Made by a program: the position numbers and the translations under genes. From Sphingomonadales bacterium UBA7471 (GTDB lineage: Bacteria; Pseudomonadota; Alphaproteobacteria; Sphingomonadales; Sphingomonadaceae), in the NCBI GenBank assembly GCA_002479765.1, contig DLOZ01000004.1, positions 1 to 64,000 of the forward strand: a stretch of 64,000 nucleotides of DNA, written 5' to 3'. Below, piece by piece: positions 16,508 through 24,741 of this stretch; the first letter of the stretch is position 1; every line of letters begins with the position of its first letter. The notes beneath the pieces are model-generated. The model saw nothing but the letters and a program-made list of their open reading frames with translations. It had not been told where the DNA came from and did no database searches.

Positions 16508-17068
16508 TTATGATTTCGTCCGAGCGCTTCGATTGGCCAACCAAAAGAGTAGGCTGGAAATCAACCATGCCACCGAAAGCAGTATCGTAAACCGTCCGCC
16601 GCGCGCGTCGCTGCCCAATATACCGGCAAAGACGCCAATGTTAATCTGCACTATGCCGGCAACCAACATGGCCTGCTGCAATATGCGCCTGCGAAACCGC
16701 GACGCGATGCTGCCGACGATGGCAATCAGCAAAACCAAGCCGAACCATAAATTGACGGGATTGTCCTCATTGCCAATCATGCCGACAGCTAAGTTGGACC
16801 AGATGACCATGAACCCGGCCAGCACCGCAAACATTGACCCGAGGCGGAAATACCAGTTGGATGACAGGTGCACCGCGAATTCAATCAGGCCACCCACTAT
16901 GCCGAAAATGATAGCGGCGACGATGAAGTCGGTTTCGTCCCAATTAACTTCTGTGGTGAACTGCATCGCGCCCAACGGCGTCAGGATAAGCGCAACAGCG
17001 CCGCCCCAGCCCAAGATTCGCCAGATATTCCGTCGCGGCCTTGCTGGCCCATTATTCTCTGCATGCAT
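16508..17068 (-). CDS. Unrecognised six-TM membrane protein
   Basis: A 186-residue protein, starting MHAENNGPARPRRNIWRILGWGG after an AAGGGCAA ribosome binding site. A short basic N-terminal tail is followed by about six hydrophobic segments, near residues 17-36, 46-68, 75-98, 105-123, 131-151 and 157-178. I do not recognise a family. It is divergent from the membrane-anchored winged-helix regulator at 17155, with only 86 bp between, so the two may share a promoter region and a function. Confidence 0.75.
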   Translation of the reverse strand: MHAENNGPARPRRNIWRILGWGGAVALILTPLGAMQFTTEVNWDETDFIVAAIIFGIVGGLIEFAVHLSSNWYFRLGSMFAVLAGFMVIWSNLAVGMIGNEDNPVNLWFGLVLLIAIVGSIASRFRRRILQQAMLVAGIVQINIGVFAGILGSDARGGRFTILLSVAWLISSLLFWLANRSARTKS

Positions 17069-17154
17069 AGCATTGCCCTTTTCCGTGAATGAGAGCTATG
17101 CATACAAGGCAGCGACATTGCAGGCATGAGCAGGACATGAGCATTTGGTGAAAA

Positions 17155-18222
17155 ATGAAATCAGATAGTCTCCGGTTCGGCCGCTTCACGCTTCTGATTA
17201 GCAGCCGACGCCTGCACTGTGATGGCGCGGTCGTTGATGTCTCCAGCCGCTATTTTGATGCGCTTGTTTTGCTCGCAACCAATGCAGGTGCGCTGGTCTC
17301 GAAAGACCAGTTTATGGACGATGTCTGGCGCGGCGTTCCGGTAACCGACGAAGCACTCACACAATGTATCCGCAGCCTGCGCCGGGTGCTTGGGGATGAT
17401 GCCGCGCGGCCGATGTTTATCGAAACCGTTCCAAAGCATGGCTATCGCTTTATCGCCCCTGTCGAACGCGACGTTGGCCACGCAGCCACCACATCCATCA
17501 CCACAGCTGCCACGACCGATTGGGGGACATTTTGGGCATTGGGCGGGGCGGGCGTTGTCGGCGGTGGCCTGGCGGGGCTGCTGGGCGGTTTGTTTTACGG
17601 TTTTGCCGGGGCCTCGCAGCCAATGGCACCGGGCATGGGCGCGACATCCATCGTCCTTGTCCTGACGGCGATTACGGTGCTGGTCGCGTTATTGGGCGCT
17701 GCAGGCGTGAGCTTCGGCATTGCTGCGGTTGGCCTTTGGAATTCCGGGCGTTGGTCCGCGATTATGTCCGGCGGCGCAGTGGGTGGTTTACTGATTGGCG
17801 GTATTGTGAAGCTGCTTGGCTTGGATGCGTTTAATCTGGTGCTCGGGCAATCGCCCACCCAAATGACGGGCGCGCTGGAAGGTGCGGTGATTGGTGCCTC
17901 GGTCGGCCTTGGGCTATGGCTTGGCCGACGGCAGGCGCGCCACATGCCGCTGCGTTTCGCGATACTGCCGGCAGCTGTGATCGGTGGCCTCGGCGGTGCA
18001 GGCATTGCGATGGCCGGTGGGCGCTTGCTTGGCGGCAGCATATATGAGCTGGCCCGGCTTCTTCCCCAATCGCGGCTGCGGTTCGATCAGATTGGTGGCT
18101 TCTTTGGCGAAACGGGCTTTGGCCCCATCAGTCAGATCGTCACCGCCGGTCTGGAGGGCATGTTGTTTGCGGCAGGCGTGACCGCTGCCATCTTGCTGGC
18201 GCAGCGGCAGCGGGGTGCATGA
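17155..18222 (+). CDS. Membrane-anchored winged-helix transcription regulator (CadC/ToxR-like architecture)
   Basis: Residues about 6-100 form an OmpR/PhoB-type winged helix (LRFGRFTLLISSRRLHCDG, DEALTQCIRSLRRVLGDDA, FIETVPKHGYRFIAPV). The rest, from about residue 118 to 350, consists of five or six hydrophobic glycine-rich segments. It therefore resembles one-component regulators that bind DNA from the membrane, but with a multi-pass domain instead of the single TM and periplasmic sensor of CadC or ToxR. The protein is 355 residues. No ligand can be inferred. The divergent six-TM gene is the obvious candidate target. Confidence 0.8.
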   Translation: MKSDSLRFGRFTLLISSRRLHCDGAVVDVSSRYFDALVLLATNAGALVSKDQFMDDVWRGVPVTDEALTQCIRSLRRVLGDDAARPMFIETVPKHGYRFIAPVERDVGHAATTSITTAATTDWGTFWALGGAGVVGGGLAGLLGGLFYGFAGASQPMAPGMGATSIVLVLTAITVLVALLGAAGVSFGIAAVGLWNSGRWSAIMSGGAVGGLLIGGIVKLLGLDAFNLVLGQSPTQMTGALEGAVIGASVGLGLWLGRRQARHMPLRFAILPAAVIGGLGGAGIAMAGGRLLGGSIYELARLLPQSRLRFDQIGGFFGETGFGPISQIVTAGLEGMLFAAGVTAAILLAQRQRGA

Positions 18223-18333
18223 TTTCGACGAAAATGCGAAATATTCTTGCGGGCGACGGCGGGAATAGTTGGCGTTCACGCCTCGACGCTATAGTCGGAT
18301 GACAAAGAATTCGAGAGTTGGGGAAATGATAAT

Positions 18334-20490
18334 ATGCGAAGTGTATTTTTGGTCGGTGCAGCCTTCATGATGGCGCCGATTTCGTCGGTCGCTATGGCCG
18401 CAAATTCAGCCACCGCCGATGTCGCAGTCAAATTGACCTATCCGCAGACCAAAACCGTCAATGTGGTTGAGGAGCAGTTCGGCGTGAAGGTTGCGGATCC
18501 CTATCGCTGGCTGGAGGATGATGTGCGCGTCAATCCCGAAGTCGCCGAATGGGTGAGGGCGCAAAATGCCGTCACCGATGCATATCTGGAAACATTGCCC
18601 GGCAAGAAAATACTCGCCGAGCGCATGAAAAAGCTTTTCGATTATGAACGCTTTGGCCTTCCTGAAAAGGCCGGCGGCTATTATTTCTTCACAAAGAATG
18701 ACGGCCTGCAAAACCAGTCGGTCTTATATGTCCGCAAAGGCCTGACGGGTGCGGACCGTATTTTGATCGACCCCAATCTATGGGCAAAAGACGGTGCCAC
18801 CGCGCTCGATAGCTGGGTACCGTCGAAAAATGGCAAGCTGCTGGCCTATTCTGTTCAAGATGGCGGTTCGGACTGGCGGACGATTAAAGTCATCGACACC
18901 GTGACCGGCAAAGTGCTCGCCGACGAAATCAACTGGGCAAAATTCACCAACATAAGCTGGGTGGGCAATGACGGGTTTTTATACTCGCGTTTTGCAGAGC
19001 CAAAGGAAGGCGCGGCATTCCAGCAGCTAAACTATAACCAGACCATCTATTATCACAAAATCGGCACACCCCAGTCAGAAGACAAGCCAATATACGCAAC
19101 GCCGGACAAGCCCGAATATGGCCATAGTGCGCAAGTGACGCACGACGGCAGATGGGCGGTCATTACGACGTCGTCCGGAACCGATGAGAAGTACGAACTG
19201 CACGTCATGCCACTTGGCAAAAAGCCAACATGGAAACCGCAGCCGCTCGTCACGGGGCTGGAGCATGACTGGGGCCTGATCGAAGGCATGGGCAACACTT
19301 TGTGGTTCACCACCAACAAGGACGCGGCAAAGCTTAAGGTTGTTAAGGTCGATCTGGGTGCGAAGACGCCTGTATTTACGGACGTTATAGCGGAGCGGGC
19401 GGAAACATTGTCGCGCGCGCAGATCGTCGGCGATCGCCTCATCCTGTCATATATCAAAGATGCCAAATCGATGGCGCTGATGACAGATCTCACAGGCCAG
19501 CCTGTGCAGGAAATCAAGCTCAACGCAATCGGGACGGCCAGTGGCTTTTCAGGAACGCCAGATGATCCAGAAACATTTTACGGATTCTCCAGCTTTAATC
19601 AGCCCGGCGCCGTATATCGTTTCGACAGCAAGACGGGGGCTTCGGCGCCCTTCGCGCAGCCAAAGCTAAGCTTCAACCCGGCGGACTTTTCGGTCGAACA
19701 AGTGTTCTATCCGTCGAAGGATGGCACGAAGATCCCGATGTTCATCGTGCACAAAAAAGATCTCGATCTGACGAAGGGCGCGCCGACGTTGCTCTATGCC
19801 TATGGCGGGTTCAACATTTCGCAGACACCCACTTATTCAGCGACGCGTATGGCTTGGCTGCAATCGGGCGGTGTATTCGCCCTCGCCAATATTCGTGGCG
19901 GCGGCGAATATGGGAAGCCGTGGCATGATGCCGGTCGTTTGATGAACAAACAAAATGTCTTTGACGATTTTGCCGCCGCAGCGGAATATCTTATATCCAG
20001 CGGCGTTTCGGCCAAGGGCAAGATTGCCATTGAAGGGCGGTCCAATGGGGGACTGCTGATTGGTGCCGTTGTGAACCAGCGTCCTGACCTGTTCGCGGCA
20101 GGCCATGCCGCAGTGGGCGTGATGGATATGGTCCGCTTCGACCGTTTCACCGCTGGTCGTTATTGGGTCGATGATTATGGCTACCCCAGCAAGGAAGCCG
20201 ACTTTAAAATGCAGATGACCTACTCCCCCTATCACAACATCAAATCGGGCGTGGAATATCCAGCGGTTATTGTTTCGACTGCGGATACCGATGACCGTGT
20301 GGTTCCGGGGCATAGCTTCAAATATATCTCTGCCTTGCAAGCTGCAGAAACCGGCCACAAGCCCAAGATCATCCGTATCGAAAGCCGTGCGGGCCATGGT
20401 TCAGGCAAACCGACCGATAAGGTTATCGACGAATATTCGGACATTTATGCGTTTCTCGCCAAATGGACGGGCCTGACCCTCAGCGAATAA
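18334..20490 (+). CDS. Prolyl oligopeptidase family serine peptidase (S9A), exported
   Basis: This 718-residue protein hydrolyses peptides after proline by analogy with the family. A signal peptide covers about residues 1-22 (ending SSVAMA). A seven-bladed beta-propeller follows, then the alpha/beta hydrolase domain. The catalytic triad is visible: Ser570 in GRSNGG, Asp653 in DTDDRVV and His688 in RAGHGSG, aligning with Ser554, Asp641 and His680 of porcine prolyl oligopeptidase. Length and order are normal. A TATAGT box at 18290-18295 could be its -10 element, though the matching -35 is poorly spaced. Location is probably periplasmic. Confidence 0.92.
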   Translation: MRSVFLVGAAFMMAPISSVAMAANSATADVAVKLTYPQTKTVNVVEEQFGVKVADPYRWLEDDVRVNPEVAEWVRAQNAVTDAYLETLPGKKILAERMKKLFDYERFGLPEKAGGYYFFTKNDGLQNQSVLYVRKGLTGADRILIDPNLWAKDGATALDSWVPSKNGKLLAYSVQDGGSDWRTIKVIDTVTGKVLADEINWAKFTNISWVGNDGFLYSRFAEPKEGAAFQQLNYNQTIYYHKIGTPQSEDKPIYATPDKPEYGHSAQVTHDGRWAVITTSSGTDEKYELHVMPLGKKPTWKPQPLVTGLEHDWGLIEGMGNTLWFTTNKDAAKLKVVKVDLGAKTPVFTDVIAERAETLSRAQIVGDRLILSYIKDAKSMALMTDLTGQPVQEIKLNAIGTASGFSGTPDDPETFYGFSSFNQPGAVYRFDSKTGASAPFAQPKLSFNPADFSVEQVFYPSKDGTKIPMFIVHKKDLDLTKGAPTLLYAYGGFNISQTPTYSATRMAWLQSGGVFALANIRGGGEYGKPWHDAGRLMNKQNVFDDFAAAAEYLISSGVSAKGKIAIEGRSNGGLLIGAVVNQRPDLFAAGHAAVGVMDMVRFDRFTAGRYWVDDYGYPSKEADFKMQMTYSPYHNIKSGVEYPAVIVSTADTDDRVVPGHSFKYISALQAAETGHKPKIIRIESRAGHGSGKPTDKVIDEYSDIYAFLAKWTGLTLSE

Positions 20491-20616
20491 TCGTTCATAA
20501 AAAAGGCGATTTAGATGAACAAATGCTGGCAAGTCAATTCAGCATCCGGACAACCCGAATCGCCTATTCGCTCTCCATCGGCACAGAATGACTGGACCGG
20601 TTCAAGGAGAACGAAG

Positions 20617-21192
20617 ATGAATGTCATGACCAAAACTTTGCTTGGCGTGGGAGCTGCTGCTGCAGCTTTGGTGAGTGTAACCGTTCCCGCCCAAGCGCGC
20701 GATCGCTATGACCGCAACCGCGACCGCGACCATGATAGCATAAGCGCCGGCGAGATTATTGCCGGAGCGGTCGTGCTCGGTGGTCTTGCCGCTGTGCTTT
20801 CAAGCGGCAACAATGGCCGCAACGATCGCTACGGTTATGATGACCGCTATGATGATAACCGCGCCGGCTATCATTATGACAACCGGAATGGCGGCGGCCG
20901 TGCGGCTGTCAACCAGTGCGTCGCCAGCGTTGAACGTTGGGCCAATCGCTATAGCCGTTCAGACGTCACGCAAGTGCGCAGCATCGAACGGACGCGTTTT
21001 GGCTATCGGGTCACAGGCAATGTCGTTGTTCAAGACGGCGGACGTGGCCGTTACGAGAATAATTATTACGGCAATGACCGATTTGGCGGCAATGGGTACC
21101 AGCGCGGTTATGACAAAGGCCGGTTCACCTGCTTTGTAGAGCGGGGCCGTGTGGTCGACATTAATTATCGCGGATTGGAACAGTGGCGCTGA
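20617..21192 (+). CDS. Secreted Arg/Asn/Tyr-rich protein of unknown function
   Basis: The ATG at 20617 has a near-perfect AAGGAGA at 20604-20610 and opens a 191-residue protein with a clear signal peptide (LLGVGAAAAALVSVTVPAQA, cleaved before RDRYD). A charged segment full of Arg and Asp is followed by a glycine-zipper-like helix (GEIIAGAVVLGGLAAVL). A polar low-complexity stretch and a C-terminal domain with two Cys (NQCVASVERWANRY and FTCFVERGRVVDINY) complete it. I associate such proteins with sphingomonads, but their function is unknown. A longer in-frame start at 20515 lacks a binding site. Confidence 0.8.
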   Translation: MNVMTKTLLGVGAAAAALVSVTVPAQARDRYDRNRDRDHDSISAGEIIAGAVVLGGLAAVLSSGNNGRNDRYGYDDRYDDNRAGYHYDNRNGGGRAAVNQCVASVERWANRYSRSDVTQVRSIERTRFGYRVTGNVVVQDGGRGRYENNYYGNDRFGGNGYQRGYDKGRFTCFVERGRVVDINYRGLEQWR

Positions 21193-21217
21193 ATGCCCAC
21201 ATATGCGAAGGGATAAT

Positions 21218-21250
21218 GAGGCTCAGTCTGAAAACAGGCTGAGCCTCTTG
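21218..21250 (+). terminator. Terminator after the secreted Arg/Asn-rich protein gene
   Basis: A 13-bp stem (GAGGCTCAGTCTG at 21218-21230 with CAGGCTGAGCCTC at 21235-21247, one T-G pair) has an AAAA loop and is followed by TTGTCATTT. The T tract is short but the stem is strong. Confidence 0.75.
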
Positions 21251-21336
21251 TCATTTGGGTACCGCGATATGCGCGGGATCGATTGGGACGGCTGGCGGTG
21301 CTTGCCACAATCCTAAAAACCCGCCACAGTCGGCTC

Positions 21337-21558
21337 ATGGCAAATATCCTCGCATTTCTGTTTGGCCTGATTGCACTCTTGCTGGCTATCATCGGGTTCA
21401 TCCCGTTGATGGGATGGCTGAACTGGCTCATTATTTTAATCGCTGGTGTCGGCGCGGCCTTTGGTTTCGCGTCGGAAAAGGACAGCGGTCGCAACTTCTG
21501 CCTGGTGGTGATGGCTATTTGCGCGCTGCGCCTCTGGATAGGCGGCGGGATCATTTGA
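21337..21558 (+). CDS. Small membrane protein, 73 residues
   Basis: The frame from ATG 21337 (MANILAFLFGLIALLLAIIGF) encodes two to three closely spaced hydrophobic segments and ends in LRLWIGGGII. It lies between a terminator and rarD, in the same direction as rarD and 27 nt before it. The function is unknown. The longer start at 21283 would begin with non-membrane sequence and is less likely. Confidence 0.65.
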   Translation: MANILAFLFGLIALLLAIIGFIPLMGWLNWLIILIAGVGAAFGFASEKDSGRNFCLVVMAICALRLWIGGGII

Positions 21559-21585
21559 TCCTTACGCGGGAACTTGGCACCACAT

Positions 21586-22482
21586 ATGACCGACAAATCT
21601 GAAACCGCGCAGCCAAGTGGCCTGCCTTATGCCATGTCGGCATATCTCATCTGGGGCTTCGTCCCGGTTTATTTCAAGCTGCTGAGCCATGTCTCGCCAA
21701 TCGCGGTCGTTGCGCAGCGCGTCTTATGGTCCATTCCCCTGCTGCTTGTCATTATGGCCTTTCGCAAGCAGCTTGGCGAATATGCCGCCATTTTCCGCCA
21801 CAAGGCGCATCTGCGCAACTTGTTGGCCTCTGCCACGCTGGTCGCCATTAACTGGCTGATTTACATTTGGGCCGTTTCCACGGACCATATTTTGGCCGCG
21901 AGCCTTGGCTATTATCTCAATCCCTTAGTGAACGTCCTGCTGGGGCGTCTGTTTTTAGGGGAGCGATTGCGACCGCTTCAGATGGTCGCCGTGGCCGTTG
22001 CCGCCATTGGCGTTGCTATCCTCATCGGTGATGCGCTCGATACCTTATGGGTGTCGATATCGCTCGCCTTCAGCTTTGGCCTTTATGGCCTTATCCGCAA
22101 GATTACCCCCGTTGGCTCTGTTCCCGGCCTTGCGACCGAGACCACATTGCTGGCGCCGCTGGCATTGGGTGCGGTACTCTATTTCGCGCAAGTTGGCGGC
22201 GGCGGATTTGGCGATGATGTGACGACGTCGGGGCTTTTGATATTGGCAGGCGCGGTCACCGCGATCCCGCTGCTGATGTTCGCGACCGCAGCCCGCCGGA
22301 TGAGCTATGCAAGCCTGGGCTTTGTGCAATATATGGCACCGTCCATTGCGTTCCTGCTGGGTGTGTTCGTGTACGGCGAGCCATTGAGCACGACCAAGCT
22401 GGCGTGCTTCATCCTGATCTGGTTCAGTATTGCGATTTTCTGTGCGGACGCCATTAAAACCTACAGGGCATCAAAAGCCTAG
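21586..22482 (+). CDS. rarD: RarD-type EamA family transporter
   Basis: This 298-residue inner-membrane protein has ten hydrophobic segments arranged as two EamA repeats and the RarD-typical opening YLIWGFVPVYFKLL with INWLIYIWAVSTDHILAASLGYYLNPL. RarD (named for chloramphenicol sensitivity) belongs to the drug/metabolite transporter superfamily, and its substrate is uncertain. ATG 21586 is preferred over the TTG at 21574. It is convergent with pyrC, whose stop lies 9 bp away. Confidence 0.85.
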   Translation: MTDKSETAQPSGLPYAMSAYLIWGFVPVYFKLLSHVSPIAVVAQRVLWSIPLLLVIMAFRKQLGEYAAIFRHKAHLRNLLASATLVAINWLIYIWAVSTDHILAASLGYYLNPLVNVLLGRLFLGERLRPLQMVAVAVAAIGVAILIGDALDTLWVSISLAFSFGLYGLIRKITPVGSVPGLATETTLLAPLALGAVLYFAQVGGGGFGDDVTTSGLLILAGAVTAIPLLMFATAARRMSYASLGFVQYMAPSIAFLLGVFVYGEPLSTTKLACFILIWFSIAIFCADAIKTYRASKA

Positions 22483-22491
22483 GTACTGACC

Positions 22492-23535
22492 CTAAGCCTT
22501 CAGCCGCCAGCGTAATGTTTCCCCAGCGTGGAACGGCACGACATTAAGCCCTTCCAGCGCCAACAGCTCAGGCACGACGACATCGGTGCGTTCCAATATT
22601 ATGCGTTCCTCGTTCAACGACAGACCATAGAAACGCGGGCCGTTTTCCGAAGCAAAGGCCTCAAATTTGTCGAGCGCGCCTTCTTCTTCAAAGACGGCGG
22701 CGTAGCTTTCCAATGCGAAGGGCGCGTTGAAGATACCCGCGCACCCGCAGGCGCTTTCCTTGGCAGATTTGTCGTGCGGCGCGCTGTCGGTGCCGAGGAA
22801 ATATTTACGGCTGCCCGACGTCGCAGCTTTGCGTAGCGCAAGCCGGTGTATCTCACGTTTGGCGACTGGCAGGCAGTAAGCATGCGGACGGATGCCGCCC
22901 GCAAACATCGCATTGCGGTTGATGTGCAAATGCTGCGGCGTGATGGTCGCCCCTACATTGGGACCGCAGGCATCTACAAACGCAACGGCGTCTGCGGTGG
23001 TGATATGTTCAAACACGATCTTGAGCTCAGGCAGATCGCGCACCAGTTTCGACAGCGTCCGTTCAATGAACACCGCCTCTCGGTCAAAGATATCAACATG
23101 CGGGTCTGTGACTTCGCCGTGGATCAGCAATGGCATGCCGATCCGCGCCATATGCTCCAGCGCGGGCATGATATTGTTTATGTTCGTAACGCCATGTGCG
23201 CTTCCGGTGGTGGCATGCGCGGGGTATAGCTTTGCCGCTGTAAACACAGCTTCGGCGTGACCGCGGGCGAGTTCATTCCCATCGGTTGCGTCGGTAAGAT
23301 AGGCCGTCATAAGCGGCGTGAACGTGACGCCTTCGGGCACCGCCGCCAAAATCCGGTCACGATAGGCTGCGCCTGCTTCAACCGTCGTGACTGGTGGCGA
23401 CAAATTGGGCATGACAATCGCGCGCGCAAACTGTTTCGCGGTGAAGGGCACCACGCTGCGCATCGCGGCGCCGTCGCGAAAATGGAGATGCCAATCATCA
23501 GGGCGGCGGATGGAAAGAATCATCTGGTCGGTCAT
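22492..23535 (-). CDS. pyrC: Dihydroorotase (class II, PyrC type)
   Basis: The enzyme closes carbamoyl-aspartate to dihydroorotate in pyrimidine synthesis. The 347-residue protein resembles the short E. coli-type dimeric enzyme. His16 and His18 of the WHLHFRDG motif bind zinc, the Lys of AKLYPAHATT is the expected carboxylated bridge, and LIHGEVTD and FEHITTADA supply further ligands. Its start is preceded by AAGGGAAGCC. It is divergent from ygfZ with a 38-bp gap. Confidence 0.95.
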   Translation of the reverse strand: MTDQMILSIRRPDDWHLHFRDGAAMRSVVPFTAKQFARAIVMPNLSPPVTTVEAGAAYRDRILAAVPEGVTFTPLMTAYLTDATDGNELARGHAEAVFTAAKLYPAHATTGSAHGVTNINNIMPALEHMARIGMPLLIHGEVTDPHVDIFDREAVFIERTLSKLVRDLPELKIVFEHITTADAVAFVDACGPNVGATITPQHLHINRNAMFAGGIRPHAYCLPVAKREIHRLALRKAATSGSRKYFLGTDSAPHDKSAKESACGCAGIFNAPFALESYAAVFEEEGALDKFEAFASENGPRFYGLSLNEERIILERTDVVVPELLALEGLNVVPFHAGETLRWRLKA

Positions 23536-23538
23536 GGC

Positions 23539-23567
23539 TTCCCTTTAAGCGCCTCTCCCCCTATCTG
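23539..23567 (+). promoter_or_regulatory. Candidate promoter giving a leaderless ygfZ mRNA
   Basis: TTCCCT (23539-23544), a 17-bp spacer and TATCTG (23562-23567) lie so that the -10 box ends six bases before the ATG at 23574. There is no Shine-Dalgarno sequence. The -35 is weak. Confidence 0.35.
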
Positions 23568-23573
23568 TCACCT

Positions 23574-24296
23574 ATGCCAAACACCCGTTTATTTGACCGC
23601 AGCGTTATCCGTCTGTCGCCCACCGAGCCGGGAGAGGACGTGCGCCAGTTTTTGCAGGGGCTGGTGACGCAGGATAGCACGGCAGAGATGCCCTTATGGG
23701 CAGGCTTGCTGAGCCCGCAGGGAAAGGCGCTGTTCGATTTCATCCTGTGGGCTGACGGCGAAGATGTGCTTATCGATTGCGAAGACGCGCAAGCAGACGC
23801 ATTGGTCCGCCGGCTGTCGATGTATCGGTTGCGCCGGAAAATCGCCATTGCCATTGATCCGGCATCCGGCGTGTTCTGGAAAAACGAGGGCCGTTCAGAC
23901 CCACGCCATGCGGAGCTCGGGACACGCTGGCTGGGCGCGCCGGCCGACGATGATGTCGATGTGAGCGCCGCCTATCGCGCGCATCGGCTTGGGCTGGGCA
24001 TCACCGAAGGTGTAAATGAGCTGGGCAGCGAACAGACATTGTGGCTTGAGGCCAATGCCGCCGAACTGAACGGGGTATCATTCACCAAGGGATGCTATGT
24101 CGGGCAGGAGAATACCGCGCGTATGAACTGGCGGCAAAAGGTCAATCGACGGCTGGTGGTGGTTCCGTTGGCGCAAGCCGACGAGAGCCGGCAGCGCTGC
24201 GTCTATCCGGAACTTGATATATCGGTGGAGTTGCGGCGCCTCGAAGATTTGACCGCGCTTGTTTTGCCGGACTGGCAGCGCGCTGCGCTCGGTTAA
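23574..24296 (+). CDS. ygfZ: YgfZ/IBA57 family folate-binding protein
   Basis: YgfZ supports repair and assembly of certain iron-sulfur enzymes in a tetrahydrofolate-dependent way. The 240-residue protein has the family signature KGCYVGQE with its conserved Cys, and the N-terminal LVTQDSTAEMPLWAGLLSPQGKALFD block typical of the GcvT-like fold. The gene has no ribosome binding site and a -10-like box six bases upstream. It meets the RlpA-like gene tail to tail with a four-base overlap. Confidence 0.9.
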   Translation: MPNTRLFDRSVIRLSPTEPGEDVRQFLQGLVTQDSTAEMPLWAGLLSPQGKALFDFILWADGEDVLIDCEDAQADALVRRLSMYRLRRKIAIAIDPASGVFWKNEGRSDPRHAELGTRWLGAPADDDVDVSAAYRAHRLGLGITEGVNELGSEQTLWLEANAAELNGVSFTKGCYVGQENTARMNWRQKVNRRLVVVPLAQADESRQRCVYPELDISVELRRLEDLTALVLPDWQRAALG

Positions 24297-24658
24297 TCGA
24301 TCCGCTCGAGCTTAACCTTTGCGGTCCCGCTGCGGTGCATGCCGATCTGTTTGGCCGCAGCATAAGATATATCCATGATGCGTGATTTGCTCCACGGTCC
24401 GCGGTCGTTCACCCGCACGATAACTTCCTGACCATTGGCGAGATTGGTGACCACCACCCTTGTGCCAAAGGATAACGTCCGGTGCGCCGCCGTCATCGCG
24501 TTTGGATCAAAACGCTCACCGCTGGCCGTGCGATTGCCGCTGAGTTCGGCGCCATAATAGCTGGCCAATCCGGTGCCGATTTCGACACGGCTGTCACCAG
24601 CCTGCACCAAGACCGGCAAGGCGATGAGCGCGAGCGCAAGATAGTGACGTTTGTGCAT
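24293..24658 (-). CDS. RlpA-like septal/peptidoglycan protein with signal peptide
   Basis: The 121-residue product begins MHKRHYLALALIALPVLVQAG, a signal peptide, followed by a double-psi beta-barrel: GLASYYGAELSGNRTASGERFD, LSFGTRVVVTNLANGQEVIVRVNDRGPW and RIMDISYAAAKQIGM. RlpA proteins cleave or bind denuded glycan strands at the septum. The catalytic-type Asp of RVNDRGP is present. There is no SPOR domain, so this is a short RlpA family member rather than full RlpA. GGGGGGAA precedes the start. Confidence 0.87.
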   Translation of the reverse strand: MHKRHYLALALIALPVLVQAGDSRVEIGTGLASYYGAELSGNRTASGERFDPNAMTAAHRTLSFGTRVVVTNLANGQEVIVRVNDRGPWSKSRIMDISYAAAKQIGMHRSGTAKVKLERID

Positions 24659-24741
24659 GATATTCCCCCCGAGGCGTGCGGGCTACAATAAACGCCGCAG
24701 GCTTCCAATTGTCGAAGCGATAATGTGCACAGGCTTTGCGT

